Part shown: positions 8,412 to 18,780 of the stretch, piece by piece
Layout: the number at the start of each line of letters is the position of its first letter
Position numbering within the stretch: position 1 is the stretch's first letter
From: JANQOH01 sp965242575
GTDB lineage: Bacteria; Pseudomonadota; Alphaproteobacteria; UBA7887
Reading direction: 5' to 3'
Assembly (NCBI GenBank): GCA_965242575.1
Contig: OZ251461.1
Span: 3,286,001 to 3,350,000 of the forward strand
Length of the DNA: 64,000 nt
Translations under genes and position numbers: made by a program
Notes under the pieces: model-generated
Databases searched by the model: none
What the model was told of the DNA's origin: nothing
The model's input: the letters and a program-made list of their open reading frames with translations, nothing else

Positions 8412-9066
8412 CGCCATAGACGCGCTTTTCCGCCTCGCACAGGACGACGCCGCCGAAGGGGTGCGTCCAGCGCGCGCCGAAACGCTCCCACGCCGCGGCG
8501 AGGCGGCGGACGGCGCGCAACCGGGTCGGCGGCGCGTAGAGCGCGAAGTCGGTGCGCACCGGCACGAACATGTTGTCGCTCAGCAGGCGCGACAATTGCG
8601 GCTCGCTGTAGGGGTGGCCGTGGCCGAACGGGGTGCGCTCCAGCCTGGCCCAGACCCCGCGCCGGTTGGGGACCACCGCCAGCGCCCTGCCGCCGTCGGC
8701 GGCGACGCGCCAGACCTCGCGCAGCATGGGCCGGATCTGCTCGCTCGCCTCCACCGCATGCGCGAGCAGGATGCGGTCGAACGCGTTGTCGGGGAACGGC
8801 AGCGCGCATTCCTCGCCCAGCACGACCCGGTTGGGGCCGGCGGCGGGCCAGCGGATGACGCCCTGGCGGTCGGGCATCGCCGCCGCGACGCGCTCCGCCT
8901 CGTCGAGGAACGGCGCGAGGAACGGCGTGCCGTAGCCCACCGCGAGCACGCGGCGCCCGGCGAGGTCGGGCCAGAACGCGCGCAGCCGGCGGCGTATCAA
9001 CCCGCGCGCCACCGCGCCGAGCGGCGACTCGTAGAAGCGGTGAAGCTCGGAGACGTCCTGCCGCAT
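8344..9066 (-). CDS. Class I SAM-dependent methyltransferase
   Basis: 240 residues with a methyltransferase-11-like layout: FYESPLGAVARGLIRRRLR at the N-terminus, RRVLAVGYGTPFLAPFL as a modified motif I, ALPFPDNAFDRILLAHAVE as motifs II/III, and PNRRGVWARLERTPFGHG. Alphaproteobacterial homologues occur but have no firm substrate. The 3' end overlaps convergent metW. It lies downstream of the radical SAM gene, separated by a hairpin. Confidence 0.8.
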   Translation of the reverse strand: MRQDVSELHRFYESPLGAVARGLIRRRLRAFWPDLAGRRVLAVGYGTPFLAPFLDEAERVAAAMPDRQGVIRWPAAGPNRVVLGEECALPFPDNAFDRILLAHAVEASEQIRPMLREVWRVAADGGRALAVVPNRRGVWARLERTPFGHGHPYSEPQLSRLLSDNMFVPVRTDFALYAPPTRLRAVRRLAAAWERFGARWTHPFGGVVLCEAEKRVYGVMPLAREARRARPVAVPTRAAA

Positions 9067-9082
9067 GACCCGCGCCGACTAT

Positions 9083-9105
9083 ACCGCCCCGCCCGCCGGG
9101 GCGGT
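9083..9105 (-). terminator. GC hairpin between the radical SAM and methyltransferase genes
   Basis: ACCGCCCC at 9083-9090 pairs perfectly with GGGGCGGT at 9098-9105 across a 7-base loop. It begins at the radical SAM stop codon and ends 16 bases before the methyltransferase ATG. No U-tract follows on the minus strand, so termination strength is uncertain. Confidence 0.4.
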
Positions 9106-10196
9106 CAAGCCGGCGGCGCGAACAGCGGCAATTGGGCGCCCCGGAGTTTCGGCGGCGCGAAGGCGGAGCAATCAAGCGCGTGGCCGCGCGCGGCGAGGCC
9201 CAGCTTCCGCCGCGCCCGCGCGAACCGCGCGGCGATGGCGGCGGCGTAGGGGCCGGTCCCGCTCTGGCGGACGTGGAAGCGGGAATCGTAGCGCCGCCCG
9301 CCATGGGCCTGGCGCGTCAGCGCCATGACCCGCTTCGCCTTGAGCGGCTCGTGCGCCGCCAGCCATTCCTCGAACAGCTCCGCCACCTCGCCGGGCAGGC
9401 GCAGCATGACCCAGGCGGCCTCGCGGGCGCCCGCCGCCGCCGCCGCGGCGAGGATCGCCTCGATCTCGGAATCGTTGAGGCCGGGGATCACCGGCGCCGC
9501 CATGACCGCGGTGGGCACTCCGGCCTCGGCCAGCGCGCGGATCGCGCCGAGGCGCTTGGCCGGCGCGCTGGCGCGCGGCTCCATCCGGTTGGCGAGGCGG
9601 CGGTCGAGGGTCGTCACCGACACCGCCGCCCGGGCCAGCCGCCGCGCCGCCATCGGCGCCAGGATGTCCAGGTCGCGGAGGATCAGCGCCGATTTGGTGA
9701 CGATGGTGACCGGATGGCTGCATTCCTCCAGGACCTCGAGGATTCCGCGCGTGATGCGCCGCTCGCGCTCCACCGGCTGGTAGGGGTCGGTGTTGGTCCC
9801 CATCGCGATGGGCGCGCAGCGGTAGCCGGGCCGCGCCAGCTCCTCGCGCAGCAGCCGCGCGGCGTCGGGTTTGGCGAAGAGGCGCGATTCGAAGTCCTGC
9901 CCCGGAGACAGGCCGAGCCAAGCGTGGGTGGGCCGCGCGTAGCAATAGACGCAGCCGTGTTCGCAGCCGCGGTAGGGGTTGATCGAGCGGTCGAAGCCGA
10001 TGTCGGGCGATTCGTTGCGCGCGATCACGGTGCGGCTGGCGTCGACCGCGACCGAGGTGCGCAGCGGCGGCAAATCGGCGTCGAGCCCGCCCCAGCCGTC
10101 GTCCGCGGCCTCCCGCCGCAGCGCCTCGTAGCGCCCGTCGCGGTTGGTGGCCGCCCCGCGCCCCTTGCGCCGCTCCCTGCCCGCCGGGTCCGTCAT
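9105..10196 (-). CDS. PA0069-family radical SAM protein
   Basis: 363 residues. A radical SAM core with the cluster motif CEHGCVYCYA (CxxxCxxC) around residue 80, after INPYRG, as in the PA0069/spore-photoproduct-lyase-like group. The barrel continues with PIAMGTNTDPYQP, VTIVTKSALILRD and VMAAPVIPGLND. The role of the family is not established. The ATG at 10196 comes six bases after a TATACT box, so the transcript is probably leaderless. It is on the same strand as the RiPP precursor array about 300 bases upstream. It is widespread outside RiPP loci, so a role in peptide maturation is speculation. Confidence 0.9.
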   Translation of the reverse strand: MTDPAGRERRKGRGAATNRDGRYEALRREAADDGWGGLDADLPPLRTSVAVDASRTVIARNESPDIGFDRSINPYRGCEHGCVYCYARPTHAWLGLSPGQDFESRLFAKPDAARLLREELARPGYRCAPIAMGTNTDPYQPVERERRITRGILEVLEECSHPVTIVTKSALILRDLDILAPMAARRLARAAVSVTTLDRRLANRMEPRASAPAKRLGAIRALAEAGVPTAVMAAPVIPGLNDSEIEAILAAAAAAGAREAAWVMLRLPGEVAELFEEWLAAHEPLKAKRVMALTRQAHGGRRYDSRFHVRQSGTGPYAAAIAARFARARRKLGLAARGHALDCSAFAPPKLRGAQLPLFAPPA

Positions 10197-10494
10197 GGCG
10201 GGAGTATAGCGCGGATTCCCGAACGGACAAGGAACTGTTGCGCGGCGCGCCGATCCTCGCCCCCGGGCGCGCGCCGGCCTCGACTCGCCCGCGGCGTCGA
10301 GTCGCGCGCCCCGCATGAACGCAACCGCCTCCGACGCCGTCACCGCCGCCCGGAAGCCGCCGGGATTGCGCGCGACCGCGCCGGCGTCCGCCGGCGTTTC
10401 TTCCGAATACGCTCCGCGCGGCCGCCGGCGAAACTCCGGGGCGCGCAGGAACCCCTTTACCGAACCGGCCGCGCGCGCGGTCCGGCGATGCGGG
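10197..10494. other. Intergenic region between the precursor array and the radical SAM gene
   Basis: About 298 bases with no supported gene. It holds the radical SAM promoter, a 7-bp inverted repeat (CGACTCG at 10281-10287, CGAGTCG at 10298-10304), an 8-bp hairpin with a 2-base loop at 10379-10396, and GC-rich self-complementary sequence near 10470-10482. One of these may end the precursor transcript, but none has a U-tract in that direction. I see no fifth precursor here. Confidence 0.5.
10203..10230 (-). promoter_or_regulatory. Sigma-70-like promoter of the radical SAM gene, probably leaderless
   Basis: On the minus strand TTGTCC (10225-10230) and TATACT (10203-10208) are 16 bases apart. 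Only six bases separate the -10 box from the ATG at 10196, so the transcript should begin at or beside the start codon. Confidence 0.5.
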
Positions 10495-10878
10495 TCAGCT
10501 GCTGGTGCCGGCGGTGCCGACGCAGCCGCCGGAGCCCAGGGTGGACGGCGCGCAGGAGCAGGCGAGGGTGCTGGCGGAGGATATGGTCGCGGCGGTGCCC
10601 GCCGTGTCGACGCCGCCGGCCACCCCGCGCAGCGACTCGTCGCCCAGCCCCGCGTTCGGGTCCGGGGGGAAGGTGAAATGCGTCACCTCGTCGCTGTCCG
10701 CGACGATGCGCATTTCGACGCCGGGGATCGGGTCGACGCCCAGCTCCCGCAGTTCGTCCTCCAGGTCGCCGTTCTCGACCCGGGCCCGCAGCGCCGCGTC
10801 GTCGCGATACCGTACGGCCATGTCGGCGAAGCGCTCGAGGTTCGCGCCCTGTTCGTCCGTCATCGGGATTGGGGTCAT
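10495..10878 (-). CDS. NHLP-leader RiPP precursor peptide, copy 4
   Basis: 127 residues, last of four paralogues. The leader is about 89 residues (DMAVRYRDDAALRARVENG, RELGVDPIPGVEMRIVADS, FPPDPNAGLGDESLRGVAGG), the architecture of nitrile-hydratase-alpha-like (NHLP) leaders. GVAGG is the expected cleavage site. The 38-residue core has 8 Ser, 7 Thr and 3 Cys; it includes STLACSCAPSTLGSGGC and ends VGTAGTSS. In RiPPs such Ser/Thr/Cys become lanthionines, azoles or other modifications; which applies here cannot be seen. The ATG at 10878 has GAGGACGGAG upstream and lies 33 bases after copy 3. Confidence 0.8.
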   Translation of the reverse strand: MTPIPMTDEQGANLERFADMAVRYRDDAALRARVENGDLEDELRELGVDPIPGVEMRIVADSDEVTHFTFPPDPNAGLGDESLRGVAGGVDTAGTAATISSASTLACSCAPSTLGSGGCVGTAGTSS

Positions 10879-10911
10879 GACTCCGTCCTCTTCGTTTTTC
10901 GGCGGCCCGGC

Positions 10912-11274
10912 CTAGCTCGTGGCCGTGCCGGCGCTGCTGAGGGTTCCGGTGCAGCCGAAGCAGCTGGGGGCGGTCGATATGGTGGAGGCGCTGGCCGCGG
11001 AACTGGCGCAGCTGCCGCTGCCGACGACCCCGGTCAGGGCCGAATCCTCCAGACTCGCATTCGGGTTCGGGGGCATGGGCAGGTAGAAGGTCTCGGCCGT
11101 GTTGACGACGATGCGCGCGTCCAGATCCTCGGCGACCTCCACTCCGTAATCGGAAAGGACGGCGCGCGGGTCCTGCTCGGCCCGCGCGCGGAGCGCGGGA
11201 TCCTCCGCCCAGGCGTCGCCCAGGGCGGCGATGGAGGACTCGTGCGCGGCAAGCGCGTTTGTCGGAGCGATCAT
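10912..11274 (-). CDS. NHLP-leader RiPP precursor peptide, copy 3
   Basis: 120 residues. The leader has IAALGDAWAEDPALRARAEQ, DPRAVLSDYGVEVAEDLDAR and PMPPNPNASLEDSALTGVVG. The junction reads GVVGSGS instead of the GG seen in the other copies, so processing may differ or be lost. The core of about 34 residues has 10 Ser, 6 Thr and 3 Cys, with SCASSAAS early and STAPSCFGCTGTLSSAG later. The ATG at 11274 follows CCGGAGAG. It is 34 bases downstream of copy 2. Confidence 0.8.
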   Translation of the reverse strand: MIAPTNALAAHESSIAALGDAWAEDPALRARAEQDPRAVLSDYGVEVAEDLDARIVVNTAETFYLPMPPNPNASLEDSALTGVVGSGSCASSAASASTISTAPSCFGCTGTLSSAGTATS

Positions 11275-11308
11275 TTTCGTTCTCTCCGGTTTCTCGGCCC
11301 GCCGGCGC

Positions 11309-11704
11309 TCACGGCGCGGCGGTGCTGGCGCTCGCGGCGGTGCCCAGCGTCGACGGAGCGGTGGAGCACCCGGCGGTGCCGGCCGACGACAGGCTCGCCA
11401 TGGTGCCGGCCCTGGCGCCGCCGACGACGCCGGACAGGGTTTCGTCCGTGACCGTCATGTTCGGGTCCGGCGGCATGATGACGTGGAAGACGCGGTCGTC
11501 GTTGGCGCGCACCCGGACGCTGGCGCCGGGCGCGGGAGTCAGGGCGATGTCCGACATCAGGCCGGACACGGCCTCGGACTCGCCGTCGTCGATCCGCTCG
11601 CGCCACGGCGCGTCGTCGCGGTAGCGCCGCGCGGCGGCCTCGAAGGCGGCCCATCTCGGGTCGGCGCCCAGCTCCCCGCCCGGCGGGAGCAGCATGCGAT
11701 CCAT
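11309..11704 (-). CDS. NHLP-leader RiPP precursor peptide, copy 2
   Basis: 131 residues from ATG at 11704; a second in-frame ATG is at 11695. The leader is divergent (WAAFEAAARRYRDDAPWRER, then TPAPGASVRVRANDDRVFHV) but keeps MPPDPNMTVTDETLSGVVGG at the cleavage site. The 35-residue core has 7 Ser, 6 Thr and 1 Cys and carries GCSTAPSTLGTAASAS. With one Cys it could form at most one thioether. GGGAGGAC precedes the start, 13 bases after copy 1 ends. Confidence 0.8.
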   Translation of the reverse strand: MDRMLLPPGGELGADPRWAAFEAAARRYRDDAPWRERIDDGESEAVSGLMSDIALTPAPGASVRVRANDDRVFHVIMPPDPNMTVTDETLSGVVGGARAGTMASLSSAGTAGCSTAPSTLGTAASASTAAP

Positions 11705-11717
11705 GTCCGTGTCCTCC

Positions 11718-12107
11718 CTAACTCGCGACGGAGCCGATGGTGCCGGCGGAACTGGCCGTTCCCCAGCACGACGGCGCGCTGCTTGCGGTGCCGATGCTGC
11801 CGAGGGAGCCCGCCGTGCTCGCCCGCCCGCCGGAGACCCCGGCCAGCGTCTCGTCGGCCAGCGCCTCGTTCGGGTCGGCCGGCAACACGAGGTGGAACGT
11901 GTCATCGGTGTTCGCCGCGACGCGCAGTTCGACGCCGGGCGGGAGGTCGACGCCCCGTTCGGCGAAGGCGGCGCGCGGATCGGCCTGGATGTCGCGGCGG
12001 AGGTCGGCGTCCTCGCTGAGTTTGCGTCCGATGGAGGCGATCGACGCCGCGGAGAAGTCCGCGTCGCCGGGCCGCGACGGATCTTTCGATTCGAGAGTCG
12101 TTTCCAT
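11718..12107 (-). CDS. NHLP-leader RiPP precursor peptide, copy 1
   Basis: 129 residues, first gene of the array and closest to the family consensus: SIGRKLSEDADLRRDIQADP, RAAFAERGVDLPPGVELRVA, DDTFHLVLPADPNEALADE and the TLAGVSGG junction. The 35-residue core has 10 Ser, 4 Thr and 1 Cys, with GSIGTASSAPSCWGTASSAG. Leader length (about 94) and fold match NHLP leaders known from lanthipeptides, proteusins and azole-containing peptides. Its ATG follows GGGGAG, about 60 bases after the predicted transcript start. No processing or export gene adjoins it. Confidence 0.82.
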   Translation of the reverse strand: METTLESKDPSRPGDADFSAASIASIGRKLSEDADLRRDIQADPRAAFAERGVDLPPGVELRVAANTDDTFHLVLPADPNEALADETLAGVSGGRASTAGSLGSIGTASSAPSCWGTASSAGTIGSVAS

Positions 12108-12176
12108 GTCCGGTCGCTCCCCGTCTGGCGTATTTCGGAGCGCCCGCGTCCTGGAGCGCCCTTGTCTCGATTATGT

Positions 12177-12205
12177 CGAATAGCACAAAGATTCCCGCTT
12201 GTCAA
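12177..12205 (-). promoter_or_regulatory. Promoter of the precursor array
   Basis: On the minus strand a perfect TTGACA (12200-12205) is followed after exactly 17 bases by TATTCG (12177-12182). This lies in a short AT-richer stretch between the glycosyltransferase stop and copy 1. The expected start is near 12170. Tight spacing of the four genes suggests one transcript. Confidence 0.6.
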
Positions 12206-12229
12206 GCCCTTTGCGGACAATGCGGCGAT

Positions 12230-13405
12230 TCAGCCGGCTCCGTCCCCGGCGGCGGCGCGCAGCGCGGCGGCGATGTCGTCGGCCGCGCGGCGCGGCGCGA
12301 ACAGCGAGTCGCGGCACGCCCCGGCGCCGCGCCGGTAGCGGTCCAGGCCGCGGACGACTCCGGCGATGGCCCGCGCCAGCCGGGCGGAGTCGCCGACGGG
12401 GACCAGCTCGCCGTTGACGCCGGACCGGACGATCTCGGGCAGGCCGCCCGTGTCGGTGGAGACCACCGGCAGGCCGGCGCCCGCCGCCATCGCCACCACC
12501 CCGCTCTGCGCCGCCCACCGGTAGGGCGTCGTCACCAGGCTCGCCGCGCCGAGGAACGCCTTCAGCTCGGGGTAGGAATACGGGTCCCAGCGGCGCCGGA
12601 CGCGGTCGCCGAACCCGAGCGCCGCGAGGCGCGCCTCGGCGGCGGCGATCTCGCGCCGGCTCCCGCCGCTCGAAACGACCAGCAGGCGCCAGTCGGGAAG
12701 CTCGGCGTCGAGGACCGGCAGGGCGGAGAGCAGGTCGTCGAGGCCCTGTTCGGGCCGCATGTTCGACAGGAAGGCCACCACCGGCGCGCCGCCCGCCCAT
12801 TCCGCGAGGCGCCGCGCGAGGCCGCGGTCGGTCGGGAACCCGTCCAGCAACGGCCCGAAATGCGGCAGGCGCAGCGGCAGCAGCCGGTCCTCCGGCAGCG
12901 CGTAGGCCGTCCGCATCCAGTCGCGGGTGCGGCGGTTCATGGTGAGGATGCGCGCGGCCTGGCGGTAGAACGCGCCGTAGCGCGGGGCGCGCCGGCCCTC
13001 GGGGTCGCGCGGGGCCTCCATATAGGGCCGGTGGACGATGACGACGGGGGCGACTCCGCGGCGCCGCAGCCGGCGCAGCGCCCACGTGTCCCAGCGCCGC
13101 AGCGCCAGGCTGGTGGTGACGAGCGCCGCCCCGGCGCCGCGCGCCCGCGCATGCCGCAGCGCGCGCATCCAGCCGAACGGGTAGGACGCCGCCAGCCGCG
13201 CCAGCGCGGGGCGGTCGGCCCGGAACGGCCGCGCCGGCGCCGGCAGGCGGACGAAGGGGGTCCACTCCACTCCCGGCGGCGGGTCGAAGCCGGCGCGCCG
13301 GATCGAGCGGACGTGGACGTCGTGCCCGGCGTCGCGCAGGACGGTCGCCATGACGTTGAGCGCCTGCGCCTCGGTGTTGAGCGGGTCGATCCAGAGTATC
13401 TTCAT
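12230..13405 (-). CDS. Glycosyltransferase family 4 protein
   Basis: 391 residues, GT-B fold. MKILWIDPLNTEAQALNVMA opens the acceptor domain. The donor half has VAFLSNMRPEQGLDDLLSAL and the nucleotide-sugar site GLPVVSTDTGGLPEIV with NGELVPVGDS after it, including the EX7E-like Glu. There is no signal or membrane segment, so it is probably cytosolic. The sugar and acceptor are unknown. It follows thiD by 108 bases and precedes the precursor array by 122 bases on the same strand. Peptide glycosylation is possible but equally it may act on an envelope glycan. The ATG at 13405 fits the first beta strand. Confidence 0.85.
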   Translation of the reverse strand: MKILWIDPLNTEAQALNVMATVLRDAGHDVHVRSIRRAGFDPPPGVEWTPFVRLPAPARPFRADRPALARLAASYPFGWMRALRHARARGAGAALVTTSLALRRWDTWALRRLRRRGVAPVVIVHRPYMEAPRDPEGRRAPRYGAFYRQAARILTMNRRTRDWMRTAYALPEDRLLPLRLPHFGPLLDGFPTDRGLARRLAEWAGGAPVVAFLSNMRPEQGLDDLLSALPVLDAELPDWRLLVVSSGGSRREIAAAEARLAALGFGDRVRRRWDPYSYPELKAFLGAASLVTTPYRWAAQSGVVAMAAGAGLPVVSTDTGGLPEIVRSGVNGELVPVGDSARLARAIAGVVRGLDRYRRGAGACRDSLFAPRRAADDIAAALRAAAGDGAG

Positions 13406-13513
13406 GCCGTGCGGGCCGCCGCTCCTCGCCGCCGGGGGGTCGCGCGCGGGACCTCGCGAGGCGCGCGCCGACGATAGCACAACGCGCCGCCGCCCCGGAC
13501 GGAGCGCCTCCGG

Positions 13514-14310
13514 TCAGCCGGCGGACGGAATGGCGTGGGCGTGGTCGATGGGGCCGTGGCCGGCGCCGAACCCCGGCGCCGCGGCGATGGCGCGCGCTAC
13601 GTAGCGCCGCGCGCGCGCCGCGGCGGCGGCCAGCTCCAGCCCCTGGGCGAGGCCGGCGGCGATGGCGGAGGCGAGGGTGCAGCCGGTGCCATGGGTGTGG
13701 CGGCCGGCCAGGCGCGGGCCGGCGAAGCGCTGCGCGCCGCCGGCGTCGACCAGCAGGTCCACCGCCTCCGGGCCGTCGAGGTGGCCGCCCTTGACCAGGA
13801 CCGCGCGCGGGCCGAGCGCGAGGATGCGCTCCCCGGCGCGCTTCATGTCCGCCTCGCCCGAAATGGACATCCCCGCCAGATGCTCCGCCTCCGGCCGGTT
13901 CGGCGTGACGACGCGCGCGCGCGGCAGCAGCGATTCGACCAGCGGCCCGCGCGCGTCGTCGTCGAGCAGCGGCGCGCCGCCCTTGGCGAACATCACCGGG
14001 TCGACGACCAGCGGCGCGCCGGGCGCGCCGCGGTCGAGCGAGTCGACGACGGCGGCGATGACGTCGGCGCGGTGCAGCATCCCCGTCTTCGCCGCGTCGG
14101 CGCCGATGTCCTCCAGCACGACGCGCATTTGCGCCGCGACGAACTCCGCCGGCACTTCGTGGACGGCGTGGACGCCGGTGGTGTTCTGCGCCGTCAGCGC
14201 CGTTATCGCCGTGGCGGCGTAGCCGCCGAGCGCGGTGACGGTCTTGACGTCGGCCTGTATTCCCGCCCCGCCGCCCGAATCCGACCCGGCGGCGATCAGC
14301 ACGCGGCCTT

Positions 14311-14314
<4 letters not shown>
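13514..14314 (-). CDS. thiD: Hydroxymethylpyrimidine/phosphomethylpyrimidine kinase
   Basis: 266 residues, ribokinase-like. It phosphorylates HMP and HMP-P for thiamine synthesis. Seen are VLIAAGSDSGGGAGIQADVK, GGYAATAITALTAQNT, VVDPVMFAKGG, VVTPNRPEAEHLAG and the anion-hole motif GRHTHGTGCTLASAIA with its catalytic Cys. The GTG start at 14314 overlaps the glmM stop (GTGA). Its position after glmM at the end of the folP-glmM run makes it likely the last gene of that transcript. Confidence 0.94.
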
Positions 14315-15648
<1,334 letters not shown>

Positions 15649-15685
15649 GCTTCCGGCGGAATCCTCCCTTAGCGCCCCGTCCCCA

Positions 15686-16782
15686 TCATACCGCGTCGTC
15701 CAGCGCCCGCCACAGGGCGCGGGCCTGCGCGGTCTCCTCCACGTCGTGGACGCGGACGACCTGCGCGCCGCGCTCCCACGCCGCCAGCGCCAGCGCCAGC
15801 GAACCCGGCAGCCTGCGTCCGGCGTCGCGCGCGGCGCCGCCGGCGATCCGCGCGATCGCGCTCTTGCGCGACGCCCCGACCAGCAGCGGGCAACCGAGGC
15901 CGTGGAAGATCGCCGCCGATTCGACCAGGCGCATGTTGTGCGCCGGAGTCTTGCCGAACCCTATGCCGGGGTCGACCGCCAGCCGCCCGACGGGAATCCC
16001 GGCCGCCCGGCATGCGGCGACGCGATCCTCCAGGTAATCGAACACGTCGAGGACGACGTCGTCGTAGCGGGGGTCGTCCTGCATCGTGCGGGGGTCGCCG
16101 GCGCTGTGCATCAGCACGGCGCGGCAGCCGGCCTCCGCGACGGCGGCCAGGCTCCCGGAGTCGTGGGCCAGCGCGCTCACGTCGTTGACGGCGGCGGCGC
16201 CGGCGGCGAGCGCGGCGCGCATCGTCGCGGCGTTGCGCGTGTCGATCGACACCGCGAGGCCGGCGGCGGCGAGGGCGGCGACGACCGGCAGCGCGCGTTC
16301 GCGCTCGACCTCCGGCGCTACGGGCGCGGCGCCGGGCCGGGTCGACTCGCCGCCCACGTCCACCAGCTCCGCGCCGGCCGCGGCGAGCCGCCCGCCATGG
16401 GCGATGGCGGCGTCCGGCGAGTCGTGGAGTCCGCCGTCGGAGAAACTGTCCGGCGTTACATTGACGACTCCCATGATCGCCGGCCCCGCCGCCGCGCCCG
16501 GCCCGGCGAAGGCGGGGCGCGGCGCGCACAGGAGGTCGAGCCGCGCGCGGACCCGGTCGTCGCGGGCGGCGAGACGGCGCAGCGCCGGGGCCGACAGCCA
16601 GCGCTCCTCGCGCCCCCGCGCGCCGCGCGCGACGACCCGGCAGGCGGAGAAGAACACCGGCCCGCCCGCGAGCGGCAGCGCCGATTCCGCCGCTTGCGCG
16701 GCGGCGGCGTCCGCCCCGCGCAGCAGGCCGGCGGGCTTCAGGTAGAGTTTCGCCGCCGCGCCGGCGGCCGCCGGCGGGACGC

Positions 16783-16786
<4 letters not shown>
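15686..16786 (-). CDS. folP: Dihydropteroate synthase
   Basis: Joins p-aminobenzoate to the pterin pyrophosphate. Core motifs are MGVVNVTPDSFSDGG, DVGGESTRPGA, VSIDTRNAATM, AVDPGIGFGKTPAHN and LLVGASRKSAIARI. The N-terminal KLYLKPAGLLRG is the alphaproteobacterial extension, so translation must start before it, yet no ATG, GTG or TTG is there. A CTG at 16786 overlapping the ftsH stop is the only near-start codon, giving 366 residues. The alternative is a GTG at 16657 (323 residues), which would drop the extension. Function is certain; the start is not. Confidence 0.9.
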
Positions 16787-18714
<1,928 letters not shown>

Positions 18715-18780
18715 GTCCGTCGCTTTCCCAACGGTAGCTGACCCAACGGTGCGCTTTCCAACGTTGCGCCGGGCGGCAGT

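Noticed and set aside
10379..10396. Intrinsic terminator on the plus strand (8-bp stem, then TTTCTT)
   Set aside because: No plus-strand gene ends before it, so there is no transcript for it to stop.
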